Positions 44,134 to 56,399 of a stretch of DNA of 64,000 nucleotides are shown in pieces. The position numbers and the translations under genes are program-made. This DNA is from Sapria himalayana. Lineage: Eukaryota; Streptophyta; Magnoliopsida; Malpighiales; Rafflesiaceae. The stretch is from the NCBI GenBank assembly GCA_029783825.1, contig JAREIK010001332.1, positions 1,335,314 to 1,399,313 on the forward strand, written 5' to 3'. The stretch's first letter is position 1. Each line of letters begins with the position of its first letter. Under the pieces are notes generated by a model. The model did no database searches. It was not told the origin of the DNA and worked only from the letters and a program-made list of their open reading frames with translations.

Positions 44134-47100
44134 ATTAAAATTTTTTGAGAGATCATTCAATCATAATTTTGAAATATTGCTGAAAATTAAAACATACATG
44201 CTTTAGGGAAAAAAATATATAAACTTAATAGCAAAGTTCATTGCTAAAACTATGCACACTTCTAGAATCAAAAGTACTATAGTTGTAATCCTCCACCAAA
44301 ATTAAAACAAATTATAGATTTATAGTTCATAAAATAAGGAAATATATAATTGAAAATATTTTGACCCTCAATGCATTTTTAAAGAAGAATTTTTTACCAA
44401 ATATAGTAGATCATTTCTCCTGCTCATCCATGTGTTCTAGTTAACAAATTGAGCACGCTTATATTATTTTCTATGTACTCAACACTCTAGAACATCATGG
44501 ACAGTAATATAAGCAACAAACCAAGTAAGAATCAAACCATGCATGCCCATAATAAACTAGATCCAAACAAAATCCAAACCATTCAAATATGAACTTGTTT
44601 CTTCCTTCCGCATCTATGGTAATCCAAGAACTAGAAATTATTTCTTATTTTTATGATGTGTTCAATTTTTATCGTTTTTTCATGAGTAATTTATGTAAAC
44701 AAAAATCTTGATAGGAGGAAAAATAAGTTATCTCTCCACTCCTCTCAATCTTTGTTTTTCTTTTTTTCTTGTTCGTTCCTTGTTTTTAATAAAACATGAA
44801 ATCTTGTTTCATTTTTTCACATTTTGTTTTGCATCACTCCTCCACCTCCAAGTTATTTATTTTTTATTGAAAAATTTATGCTTGAGACCCCTAGCTGAAA
44901 TTATTTATGTTTTGGGATCCAATTGAAAATTTTAATGGTTTTGTACACCAAACTGAAAAATATATATATTTTAATGCAATAAAAAATATTTACTCAAACA
45001 TCTATATCTTTTTCTATCGATTCATCAAACAAAAAGCATACATTATTTCTTTTTAAAGACTAATTGCTGAGTCATCTAGCCATACCATTACAAAAATTAT
45101 ATCCCAAAATGTAAATAATTCTTGTTTAGGATGCCCAAACATAATTTTGCTTTTATTTTTTGTATCCCCTTTTTTTGTCAATATTACATCTATTGGAAGC
45201 AGATATTTATTATTCCACAATGATCACATTAAATAAGATGTGACAATAATAAAATATAATAAGGTAAAGCATTTATTAACTAAAACTAAATTAAAATTAA
45301 ACTAAATTTATTTTAATACAATTGAGATTAATTTTAACAAAATTTGTTAACCAAACTAATTTGATCAAATGGGTATCCAAACTGGGTAGACCCAACAACT
45401 ACTTTATAATTATAGAAACTATAATATATAGTATGGCTTGTAACATATTTGTAGTGACATTAATGCAAAATCCTTTTTTTTATGTTTTCAATTATGTCTA
45501 TTTTCAACATATTGAAAAAATAATAATGATACTTTATCATGTGGATACCATTTACTCTTCGCATCCTTCTTGGTAACACCCAATGTTCATTCTAATAGAT
45601 ATGTACATTGTTTTTGAGTGACTATCCAATATAGCATAATGTTGCGAGCACATTGTAAGGTATATCATAATATGAAAGAATATTGGACTTGAATAAAAAA
45701 TATCATTTAACTTGCTATGCACATGCACGACATGTGTGATAAACACTTTTAAAATTTCATGTTTATTATTTTTTATGCATGATTATTGAAAAACATCATC
45801 CATGTAATGTTAGTATCTCAAATATAAATGCAATTCAATAGGCAATGCACAATGGAATCAATCATGTTACTTCTATCTAATATTTTAAATTATTGAAGCG
45901 CACACACACACAACTAAAGTCTCATCTTCTCAACATCTATACTATTTTCCTATGATGTTAATTAATATTTCTATAAAATTATCACTTATATTTTTTTATG
46001 ATAATCACACATAAACTATGCTAGTTCAAGAGTATCGACTAAGTTTCATGTTCCAATATATTTTTTCAAATCCATATAAGCTTATCACATGTATCACACA
46101 TGTAAGATTTATCACCAAAGTTGGATAATTATCAATATATCCTCAATATTGTTAATTGACATATAATTTTATCACCAAAGTTGTCATTTCTAAAAAGTGT
46201 TGTATGGTAGAAAATGATGATGTCTCATTAAACCTATATTTTCATCTTATGTCATCAAATATTATGCTTTTATTACATTTCAGGCATGCCATATCATAAT
46301 CCACCCTAATAAGTCATCATACTTGAGGAAATCATTTTTTGTTAATTATAGAGAATCATAAAATTTAAAAGGCTTCTACTTTACCATAACATGTATCATG
46401 TGTGTGATAATCATGATTTTATTACACTTTAGTTTGTCCACTAGTGATAATAGATTGATGTTAAATTGTTTCTCAAATTATAATATTTAAGAATCAAATT
46501 GTTTTTTTTTCTGCCATGTTTCAACCTACTTTTGTTAATCAAGTGTTATTATTACCAAGGTCAAGGGGTGAGAGCAGGTCTATCCCTATCCCCTCACTCA
46601 AGAAGTAGCCAGTGGGGATCAAACTTGTGCTGAGGAAGTACAAATACAATGTCCCATTATGGGTGCCCTTGTTTCAATCAACTTCAAAACATGACTAAAA
46701 AATATCATATAAAATTGGTAAGTTATTTTGATTCTTGAATCAGTTCATGTACTCTCCCCATGCACTTAGAAAAGTTATAGGTTTTCATTTTTCTTCTAAA
46801 ATAAAATATATTCTTTTTTAGAAGCATTGATTAGTTCACTTTCTAAAGTAAATCTCAGATATATGATTTCATTGCATTCCATGAAGATGAAAATTTTTTT
46901 GCCAATGGAATGCCTTTCAACAGACATCTTAAATGTTAATATGTATCTTTTTCATTGAGAAATTTAATATAGTTAATCCATCACAAATCTTTCTCATTAA
47001 ATTTAATAGAAGTCATGTATTCTTCTCCATCATAATCACTATTAACTTCAATTCTACACTATCATTTTCATATGCATTCCTTCATTGTAGTCAACTGTCT

Positions 47101-47201
47101 CATTGACATCAAATTTTTTTATGGGACACAAACCAGCACATTCATCAAAGAACATCCAAGTTTTATATGGTGGTAGACATATTTTATACAATGTTAATGC
47201 T

Positions 47202-47224
47202 TGTGTGTGTGTGTGTGTGTGTGT
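47202..47224. repeat. (TG)n microsatellite
   Basis: About eleven TG units; a short antisense open frame with a His-Thr run (47054-47263) is its translation. Confidence 0.9.
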
Positions 47225-48822
47225 TTGTATGTACATATGTATGAAAAAATAGATATTAAACATTTAATATTTATATATGTTATATTTCATTATATATAAT
47301 ACATGTATAAATAAAATGATGAGCTATGATATAAGACTAATTTTGTATTCATTAAAACACATTTAAAATATATTAACCAAGTAAAAGATTGTTCATATAT
47401 TTTAAATGAAACACTATATACGCAGCATTATGCATTAAATCTAAAACACATTAACTTTTCTTTGGTCGACATTAAAAGTATGATGAGGGGATGACAAGAA
47501 AATGTAAGATATGGGTGTGGGTTTGAGAGAAAAAAAAATGAGGAAAATACTAGTGACCATTTTAGTTTTAATAATTTGTATCTCCAATGAAAGCAATTTG
47601 TTGGTTTTTTTTATCCTCCACCCCTCCAAAATTCAACTCATATTATTCCTTGACTCATATTTGGGCCTTGGGGCCCTAGGATCATAACAGGAAAGATCAT
47701 CATTCCAATCACATGATAAGTGATCTAGCAAGTACCCTGGGAAAGTGTATCTAACATCCTTGAAGATCAAACTTATGTCCCTAAGGTTAAGCATCAATCA
47801 TTTTTTTTTAATTAGACTACCATGTTGTTGGTTAAGTAATTTGTTGATTACTAAATAAGTACATTGAAAATAATAAGATTAACATTTTATAAATTATTCA
47901 TTAAAAACAATCAATGTCCAACCAACTTGCACTTAAGAACTACCATCGAGTAAAACAAGGACTTAAACTCATAACCTGATGGGTTTTATTGGAAGCAGTT
48001 ATTAGCTAAGCTATTTCTAGTGAGTTTGTTATAAAAAAAAATTAATTATAGAAAGAACTAACCAATTAAAATTATTAATATAAATATCTTTGAACAACTT
48101 CTCACATTAAGTTGAACAAACTTTTTCTCATTGAAAAAAAATGTGGAAAGGAATGATCAACAATTTATTGTTAGTCTTGACTAAAGTAATTTGTTAAAAT
48201 AAAACTTGACATATTAAAAATTTATTAAATTGATATTTAATGAAAAAAGTATTCTATCATGGTAAATTAAGTTGGTGATCAAAAAATAATTATAAAAAAG
48301 AACACATCAATGACTTGTATTGTTCCTCATGAAATAAATTCATTTAATTAATTAACAAATTAGAAACTTATTAAAATTAATATTCCTAACAAACTAATTC
48401 TATTGCTCCATGATAATTAAAATGCATCAATTATTACATTTCTCTCAACAATGAATTAGTGACATCAAGAAAAATGATTATAATTATTTTACAAATTAAT
48501 TAATATTTATCAAAAAAAATACTAATGTTGTATAAACTAATTTTCATTTATAGAAAATAATAAATTCATCGAAAGAAGTTAGTTATCAATATTATAAAAC
48601 ATATAGCTTTCCCAATATGATACATGTAAGTATTCAGTACTAACACCAGTTTCTCTCACAACAACAAATATCATAAAATGAAATTATTTAAACCAATGAC
48701 ATTTATCATTGATGGTTGAACCTAAAAAAATATAGTCTGATAATTATGATTCACCATTGATAGAGATGCTTGTTTTCATTGAACTAGTTTTCTCATAGAA
48801 AATTAGTTAGTGATGAACTAAT

Positions 48823-49175
48823 TGTTGGTCAAGCTTGGTTGGGCACATCATATATTTTAATTAGATATTTGATTTAATTTTTGTTTGATTTAAATTTAAT
48901 TACATGGTATAAAGTTTGTATATGTGTGTGTGTGTGTGTGTTTTATTTAATTAACATAACTACTAACTTTTAATATTGATTGTCAGAGTGATTACATTAA
49001 AAGAGTGTTGTGTTATCATTTATAAAAAAAGTCAAAAAAAATATTATTTTTTAAGGAATAAATATAAGTTGAGTTTTTCAGAAAATGGCCATGGTGAGTG
49101 TGTGTGTGCGTGATTTTGTAAAAATAAAAAAATAAAGTCACATGACTTTTTGATGGTTGCACATTGAGAAGAAAA
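48823..49175 (+). repeat. Old LTR, left partner (copia SIRE-like family suggested)
   Basis: Starts TGTTGGTCAAGC at 48823 and is similar, with gaps, to 61260-61625. Shared landmarks are the ATTTGATTTAATTTTTGTTTG block, the (TG)n run at 48923-48941, the phrase AATATAAGTTGAGT, a second GT run, and GTCACATGACTTTTTGATGG. The right partner follows a purine-rich tract, so the pair probably bounds an old plus-strand element into which copia1 and copia2 inserted. The rest of the left LTR, to 49626, could not be aligned. Confidence 0.55.
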
Positions 49176-49626
49176 AAAACCATTTTGATAGTTTTTCTTT
49201 CTTCATTAGGCATCTAGCTTCAAGAAGGTTGTAGAAAATTTTTAAATATTGTGAGAGAGGAGAAGGATTAATATACTAAAACTTTGAGTTTTATACTCCA
49301 TTGTTATTAATACCTAATTTTTTTTCCTCTATCTTGGTTTGTGACAAGGTTAATGTGGAGAATGTGATGTGAACTTGTGAAACTCAGGTGCTAGGAATTA
49401 TGCTGGAAGCTAGGAGGAGCATTATCAAGTATATCTATTATAACTTACTTGCTTTGAGTTTGAATTTCAAAGTAGTTGTAATTGGACTATTATAATTTGG
49501 ATGTGATTTTTAATTTGTATTTGTTTGTGTATTCAATCAAGTATAGGTAGAATAAGATTTGGATTTTGTGTATTTAAATTGAATAATTATTTTGAGAATT
49601 AAAGTTTTTATTTTTGAATTGAAACT

Positions 49627-49851
49627 TGTAACATTAATGAGGGTAGGAGAAATATCATCTTGCTCACATTAGAAATTCATTTGGGATTTCCAACTTTTTC
49701 TTATATAAAAGGAGGTTCCCCCATCATGAAATGAATCTCAATCCCAATTCCCTTTTAGCTTTTATTTATTTTATGATATTGTTTATTTTATTATCTTAAG
49801 AGTTGAATTTTCTATTTTTAAATTATTATTGTGAGTTCTATTTTTATAATA
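49627..49851 (+). repeat. 5' LTR of copia element 1
   Basis: 225-bp LTR beginning TGTAACATTAATGAGG. It has a TATATAAAAGGAGG-like promoter motif near 49704 and a similar arrangement in the 3' copy. Confidence 0.85.
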
Positions 49852-49852
49852 G

Positions 49853-49865
49853 TGATATTAGATGT
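49853..49865 (+). other. Decayed primer-binding site of copia element 1
   Basis: TGATATTAGATGT, one base inside the 5' LTR, differs at a few positions from TGGTATCAGAGCT, the usual initiator-Met tRNA primer site of plant copia elements. Confidence 0.6.
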
Positions 49866-51183
49866 GTGGTTTAGATTTTAAATTTTGTGGTTAAAATATA
49901 TCTAGAAAAGTTCTATCAAAAGGATAGTCAGAGCTTCAAAGTCTGTGGTTTTTAATAGGGTATTATACCCATCCACTTACCTGAGAACTTTTTTGGTGTA
50001 TTGACACATATAGTGATTATTATTCTCGATTACTATTCACTATAAAAGTGAAACAAATGGCATCAAAATTTGAAGTAGAAAAATTCAACAGAAATAATAT
50101 TTTATAGTGGAAAATGAAAATTAAGGTAATTTTGAGGATGGATAATTGCTTAGATACAATTAAAAAAAGACTCACCAGAATTCCTAAAGATAAGTGGAAA
50201 GAGATGGATGATAATGTGATGACTTATCTATATTTGAGATAATCTCACAAGATTATACAAGACAAAATCACTTCATAACAAGATCTTCTTAAATAGAAGA
50301 TTTTACACTCTTCGAATGATGACATTTGTTATGGTAATTGATCATATCAATATTTTGAATACTTTGTTTTCTCAACTTACTATGTTAGGTCATAAATAAG
50401 TTGAATGTGTTGAAATTTAACTTTAAAGTCTACTTGATTTATATGATAAACTCATCATCAATCTTATGAATGATGTTCTAATAGAAGTCTAATCTTTAAT
50501 GATATTGTCTCAACCATCTCAGAAGAAAAAAGTAGATGCAAAATAAAGAGGATATATATCCAAATGCACAGCAAGTAGAAGCCTTGATAGTGATATGAAG
50601 ATAATCAATAGAGTGTGACCCTAGTGGGAGTCAAAATTATGGTAGATAAAAATTAAAAAGCAAGAGAAATAGTAAGTGCTACAACTATGGAAAGAAAGGG
50701 TACTTCAAAAGTGATTGTTGGTTAAGAAAAAGAGTGGGATGATGAGTTATCAAATACTTAAGGGAATATTACAAGTATCAATGATGATGGCAACATCTTA
50801 TACAATAAGGTGACAACAACATTTGAAAGAAAAAGGAAAAAATAGTTTGTTGATGTGTGGTTTTTAGACTCAAGAGCTTCATGGCACATGACATCTCAAA
50901 AAGATTGATTTCAAAAATATGAACCAATCTTAGGAGGTTGTGTGCACATGGGTGACGATCTTGCTTTGAAGATTTTTGGTATCCGTACTATCAAAATAAA
51001 AATATTTGATGGAATGATTCGTACTAGTCAAAAGGTATGACATGTGATGGACTTAAAAAATATATCTTTTGTCTCTAGGATAAATAAATATTCTTAGATG
51101 TAAAACTCATATTGAGAATGAGATAATAAAGATTATGAGAGAAATACTTGTGAGCATGAAGGGAGAAAAGATCACACCAATTT

Positions 51184-51688
51184 TGTTGGGCAATCGCGCT
51201 TCCACAGGTAGTGAGATTAAGAACAGAAAATAACGAAAAACACAGAAACAAGCAATATATATATATATATATCCCAATCCACAAGCATCCACGACAGAAT
51301 CAAAACGAGAAATCAACACAAAAATAACATGGTTCGCTAGTCGCTCAGTACAACTAGCTACCTCCACCAGAAAACGCTTATGCGTTACAGATTAAAACCA
51401 AGAATAGTATGTCTTACAGTATACAGCATTCGACAGTCGCGAAATCATGCAGAGAGAGAGAGGAGAACGAAGATAAACAGTTCAACCGGGTCAAAAAACA
51501 GCCACCCGAAAAATAAATACAAATCATTTTATACAAAAATAAACATCCGGTTCATTTAACTGAAGCGGGTCGGATCATGGAATGGGCCAGGCTCTACTCC
51601 AAAAATTTCGGCCCGCTGACCGGTCAGCGGGACCTCCTTTATTGTGCTACTGCTACATCCCTGGGCTTTTAATATTTCCTTTCCTGCA
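51184..51688 (-). repeat. Antisense solo LTR inserted in copia element 1
   Basis: A 505-bp block of clearly different composition that separates protease from integrase. On the minus strand it begins TGCAGG and ends CCCAACA, in TG...CA form. It carries a TATA-like GTATAAAAT at 51534-51526 and a CT-rich run, as expected of a plant LTR. An (AT)n run lies at 51258-51271. No internal domains or second LTR adjoin it, so a solo LTR is inferred. No convincing 5-bp duplication was found (AATTT against CTTAT), so boundaries may be off. Open frames at 51075-51367 belong to it. Confidence 0.55.
51612..51631. repeat. Perfect 20-bp palindrome in the solo LTR
   Basis: CCCGCTGACC is followed immediately by its exact complement GGTCAGCGGG. 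It lies about 58 bp inside the LTR's 5' end, i.e. in the U3-type region. Confidence 0.9.
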
Positions 51689-54496
51689 CTTATATGAAAA
51701 TATTAAAATAGATTATTAAGTAAAAACAAATTACATATACAAGCAAATTTATTCATGCTTAAAGAAGAAATAATAGAAGAGGCTAATGCATGTGTTGCAT
51801 AAATTAACAAAAGAGAAGAATTAATGATGATGTGACATCTCAAACTAGGCAACATATCAGAACAATGTTTGAAGATTCTCTCTCACAAAAAGATACTTTC
51901 GGGGCTAAAATTAATAAAATTACCTTTTTGTGAGCATTATGTTACATGTAAGCATAATGATCGACATATAGTAGATCAATTGTAAAAAGTAAAAATATTT
52001 TAGACTTGATACATTCTAATATATGGGAATCACCAGAAATATCTCAATGAGGAGCAAAATATATTGTATTTTCATTAATGATTACTCAAGGATAAGTTGG
52101 GTGTATCCAATCAAAAAAAAAATCAGATGTATTTTCAATTTTTAATAACTTCAAAACATGGGTAGAACTTGCATCCAAGAAAAGGATTAAGTATTTTTAG
52201 ATTGATAATAGAAGATAGCATATAGCTAGTGAGTTTTTTACTCTTTATAAGTAAAAAGGTATCAAATGATAGTTCATAGTCACATATATGTCACAAAAAA
52301 ATAGAGTAGTAGAATGGTTGAATAAAACTCTTGCAGAATGGATGAGAGTAATATTTAGGACTATAAATTTATCCAATTCTTTTTGGGTGGAAGCGACCAG
52401 TACTATATGTTATATAATAAATCGGTCGCTATCAACTATAATTAATTTGAAGATGCCAAGGGAGATGTGGAATAGTAATCTAGTAGATTACTCTACTTTA
52501 TACTTTTTTGTATGTATTGCATATATGATATACAATACCCAAGGAAAAACAAAGTTAGATCCAAGATCCAGGAAAAGTAAAGGGGTATCACCTATGAGAT
52601 CCCACTACTCATAAGGTAATTATCAGTAAAGATATAATCTTTGTAGAAAATCAACTACAAAAAATTAATGATAATGATAGTACGTTGAAAGAAGTTTCAT
52701 AAACTATCTCTATGCAAGTAGAAAATAATTAGAGACAAGATATTCAAATATCTTTAGAAGAAGAAATAGAGCATGAAATAAAAAAGCAAGTCGAGTCTAA
52801 AGCTCAAGAATTTAGTCAGCCAACACATGATAGGTCACCAACATGGAAATCGGAGTATGTTATGGAGAGTAATATTGCATATTATCTTTTAACAGAGTAT
52901 GAAGAATATTTCATGGAGCTTCAAATAGTTCAAATGCATCTCTAAGGATGACAATAATGGAGAAAAAAAAAATCTCTACATAAGAACAAGACTTAGAAGC
53001 TAGTATCATTACCAATAAGAAGAAACTATTGGTAACAAATGAGTTTACAAAATCAAGTAAGATAGTAATGATCAAGTGGAATGATATCGTGCAAGATTAC
53101 TGGTAAAGGGATATGCTTAAAAAGTTGAGATTAATTTTAATGATATTTTTCCCTTATAGTTTGTCTTAAAATAATTAGAGTAGTAATAACTTTATATGTT
53201 ATATTTGATTTATATTTGGAGTAGTTAGATGTTAAAACTGTATTTATTCATTAAAAAAATTGAAGAATAAATATATATGTTCCAGCCAGAAGGATTTGCT
53301 GAAATAGGTAAGGAGAACGTAGTTTGTTAATTAAACAAATCTCTATTTAGTCTAAAACATGCACTAAGGTGTTGGTATAAAATATTTGATTCATTCATCA
53401 TTATCCTTGGGTACAATTGACTTAATTCAGATCATTGTATGTGCTACAAAAGGTTTGAGGATAAAAATAATTTCATCATTTTATTATTATATGTGGATGC
53501 CATATTGGTTGCAGACCCTAACAAATATTGAATCTAAGAATTGAAGATATAGTTAGCTAGGAAGTTTGATATGAAGGACTTGGGACTAGTAAACAAGATT
53601 CTAGGGATGCAAATTTACCAAGACAGAAATACAAAAAGATTTGGCTTTCTCAAAAAAACTACTTTAATAAGCTTTTGTGATGCTTCAACATGTAAGGTAG
53701 TAAGTCAACTTTGACCTCACTTCCTGTTAATTTCAAGTTATCATCAAGTATGTTTCCTAGCTCAGAAGAAGAGAGGAGGAAGATGTTTCAAGTATCATAT
53801 ACATCAAAAGTGAAAAGTTAAATATTTGCCATGATTTGTATGAGACTAGATATTACACAAGTAGTGGGAGTGGTTAGTCAATTCATAAAAAATCTTGGCA
53901 TAGAACATTGGAGTACTGTGAAGAAGATTCTCATATATATTAGAGGAACCAAAAATACTATATTATATTATGGATGTTCAGACCTATTGTCATAGGCTAT
54001 GTTGATATGGACTATATTAGCGATATTTATAATTGCAAATCTACCATGAGCTAAGTTTATAATCTTGCTGGAAGAGCAGTAAGTTAGATTTCAAAGTTAT
54101 AATCTATTATGTCTACTTCTATAACAAAATCAAAGTATGTTACAGCTATACAAGCTAGTAAAGAGCCAATCTAGTTGTAGATTCTATTAGAAGATCTTGA
54201 ACATAAACAAAAGAAAGTTACTTTATTATGTGATAGTCATAATTCTTTATACTTAGCAAGAAATCTAATATTTTACTCAAAGAAAACATACTTTAGAGTA
54301 TAATATTATTTTGTATGAGAGAATGTTGAAGAAGGAAGTATGAATATGCAAAATATTCACACTGATGAGAATATATCATATATTTTGACCAAACTGATCA
54401 ACACTGATAAGTTTGAATGATGTAAAACTTCATGTGGAACAGAAAGAACATAAGCAAGCATAGACAAGTAAGAAATATGATTTTCAAGTGGGAGAA

Positions 54497-54720
54497 TATA
54501 ATATTAATGAGGATAGGTGAAACATCACCTTGCCCATATTGAAAATCCATTTGGGATTTCTAACTTTTTTTCTATAAAAGGAGGTTCACCCTCATTGAAA
54601 TGAATCTCAATCATGATTCTCTTTTAGCTTTTATTTATTTTATTGCATTGTTTATTTTATTGCCTTAAGAGTTAAATTTTGTATTTTAAAATTATTTTTG
54701 TGGGTTCAATTTTTATAACA
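54497..54720 (+). repeat. 3' LTR of copia element 1
   Basis: 224-bp partner of 49627-49851, beginning TATAATATTAATGAGG (TG to TA at the very end) and ending ATAACA. The two LTRs are similar but visibly diverged. Confidence 0.85.
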
Positions 54721-55940
54721 AAAATATATTATTCTTGGTGATTAAAAATTTGAGATTTTTAATTTTATAGTAATTAAAATTGACCTGAATTGTTTTTTTT
54801 TTTATTTTGGGTATTTTTTAAAATTTTAAAAATTCAATTTTAATTAGTTATAATTGAAATTAAAATAAAATTTCAATTTAAATGGACACAATTTTATTTG
54901 AAAATCAAAAATGTAATGGTTTTCACTACATCATCATTGGTTCAAAAGTGCAAAATTAAAATATTTGAATTCAAAGAAAAATTAATTAATTTAATTATGG
55001 GTATGGAAAATAGTTTCAAAACCAACCTTGAGATTTGGGTTCCATCCTATTTTATCCTAACCAATGTTATCATAGTAGATTAATTATTTTTTGGGGTGTT
55101 TGAACATATTTATTATTCAAGTAGCTGAGTTACTTTCTTCAGAATGAAAGAAAAATTAATTTACTTGGGATTATTAAGTTGAAACTATTCAAATATTCTA
55201 CCTCAAAAATAAAAATATTATATCTTTAATGTTGGATATAAATAATTCAATTATTGGTGAACTAGAACCATAGAAATTGAGTAGTATTAGACTATTCTAT
55301 AAAATCAATCAAGAGAGTGACTTATTTGAAGGCTACTTTACACATTACTTCGAATCATGACTAGTTTGTAATGTCTAAGCTCAAAAATTATGTATTAGTC
55401 ATAATAAGTAACAGTAGGACATCGAAGGAGTTTGACATCAAAGATGTTTGTATGGAGACAAACACGAGATGATGATTGATTATGAAGGATATGGATATTT
55501 AGATGAATATGTTATTCATTGGCATGTTAGCTAGTATGACCTAAGTGAGTAGATTTTTGGAAGATTAGTGAAAATTAGTCAAATGGTCACTGACTATAGA
55601 GTAAGGGATAAAGGAGTACATATCATATATATGTTACCCAAACTAGGGTTATTTTGGATTAGGTGAGTATCATGCGAGAATTTAAAGCATTAATTCTAAG
55701 CTACATAGACTCAATTATGTTTGTGTGCGCAATCTATTTTGTGTATAAAATTAATCACCACTTAATATCCCAAAGTCACTTAGTAGTGGAATGATAGTTG
55801 ATATGACTAAGAAAAGACAAATGACTATATCACTTTTACCCCACCTTATAAAAGATCAAGGATGGTCGGTCTACATATCACATGTGTTTGTTTAGAGATA
55901 AGTAGGATTCTCCAATAAATTTTTTATTTTACCACATTTA
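54721..55940. other. Old repeat-like sequence between the two copia elements
   Basis: AT-rich sequence bounded by copia1 and copia2, probably part of the older retroelement that received both. I recognise no coding motif. The open frame at 54898-55083 is short and has no domain. Confidence 0.4.
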
Positions 55941-56313
55941 TGTTGTATTTAGATCAAAGTTCCTTGATACAACAAGGATCACAGAACAAAAGAGTTAAAA
56001 ATGAAGAGAAATCATGAGAAAAAGAAGAAGATCTCGAGGAGAGAGAGAACAAGCACAGTAGCATCTAATATTAAAATGATATTCGCATAAAAAATATCTG
56101 ATAAAAACAATGTTTATATATTCATAATAAAAAAAATGGTAAGAGACAAAAAGTAGCTTTATTAAAAATAGTAACCAAATGCACTTTCTTTTATTGGCAA
56201 AGAGAGGATCCGATGAAGTTACATGCAACTATATAAGCATACACAATGTTGTAGCCTTAAATGATGTAGAGCCAAAGTAAATCAAATAAAGAGTTGGAGG
56301 CTCATTATCAACA
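55941..56313 (-). repeat. 3' LTR of copia element 2
   Basis: 373 bp, starting TGTTGATAATGAG and ending AAATACAACA on the minus strand. Contains A/G-rich runs and the block GCCTTAAATGATGTAG shared with the other LTR (plus-strand reading). The open frame at 55995-56228 is LTR sequence. Confidence 0.93.
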
Positions 56314-56399
56314 TTCTCCCCCATTTGATCTAATTCGTTCAAGTCCTAGCTTTTCTATTAGGTAGACTCATTTTTCTTTAGGCAGTGACTTGGTGAAGA

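Larger units (their letters stand above)
42721..48822. other. Long AT-rich stretch with microsatellites, no gene recognised
   Basis: Six kilobases without a recognisable coding domain, terminal repeat pair or RNA gene. The open frames at 44708-44926, 45322-45576, 45552-45746, 47054-47263 and 47441-47629 encode hydrophobic, low-complexity peptides of the kind AT-rich DNA produces by chance. Slightly GC-richer patches at about 46560-46680 and 47920-48030 look like fragments of older dispersed repeats. The dinucleotide runs are listed separately. Confidence 0.5.
50057..54440 (+). pseudogene. Copia element 1 gag-pol relic
   Basis: Interrupted polyprotein. Gag starts near 50057 (MASKFEVEKFNRN). 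A degraded zinc knuckle (CYNYGKKGYFKSDC) lies near 50672-50713 and the protease near 50868, where the active site reads DSRAS instead of DSGAS. The integrase spans about 51780-52620; the best open piece is 52288-52614, with the ANRVVEW/FWVEA/NRSLST region typical of its C-terminal half. RT spans about 53050-53560 (MFQPEGFAEIGKENVVC, LLLYVDAILVA) and RNase H about 53930-54440. The RT box is YVDA rather than YVDD. Lost catalytic residues and many stops show it is inactive. Confidence 0.85.
49627..54720 (+). mobile_element. Ty1/copia element 1 (complete structure, dead)
   Basis: A 5094-bp plus-strand copia element. The LTRs are 49627-49851 and 54497-54720, with flanking 5-mers AAACT and AAAAT (4 of 5 identical). 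Downstream of the left LTR is a decayed initiator-Met primer site; upstream of the right LTR is the purine tract AAGTGGGAGA. The internal order is gag, protease, integrase, RT, RNase H, typical of copia. Every domain is frameshifted. A 505-bp antisense solo LTR interrupts it between protease and integrase. Confidence 0.88.

Noticed and set aside
42721..48822. Small hydrophobic open frames as possible short genes
   Set aside because: Lengths of 60-85 codons with Phe/Ile/Leu/Tyr-rich composition are expected by chance in AT-rich DNA; no start context, homology or splice structure supports them.
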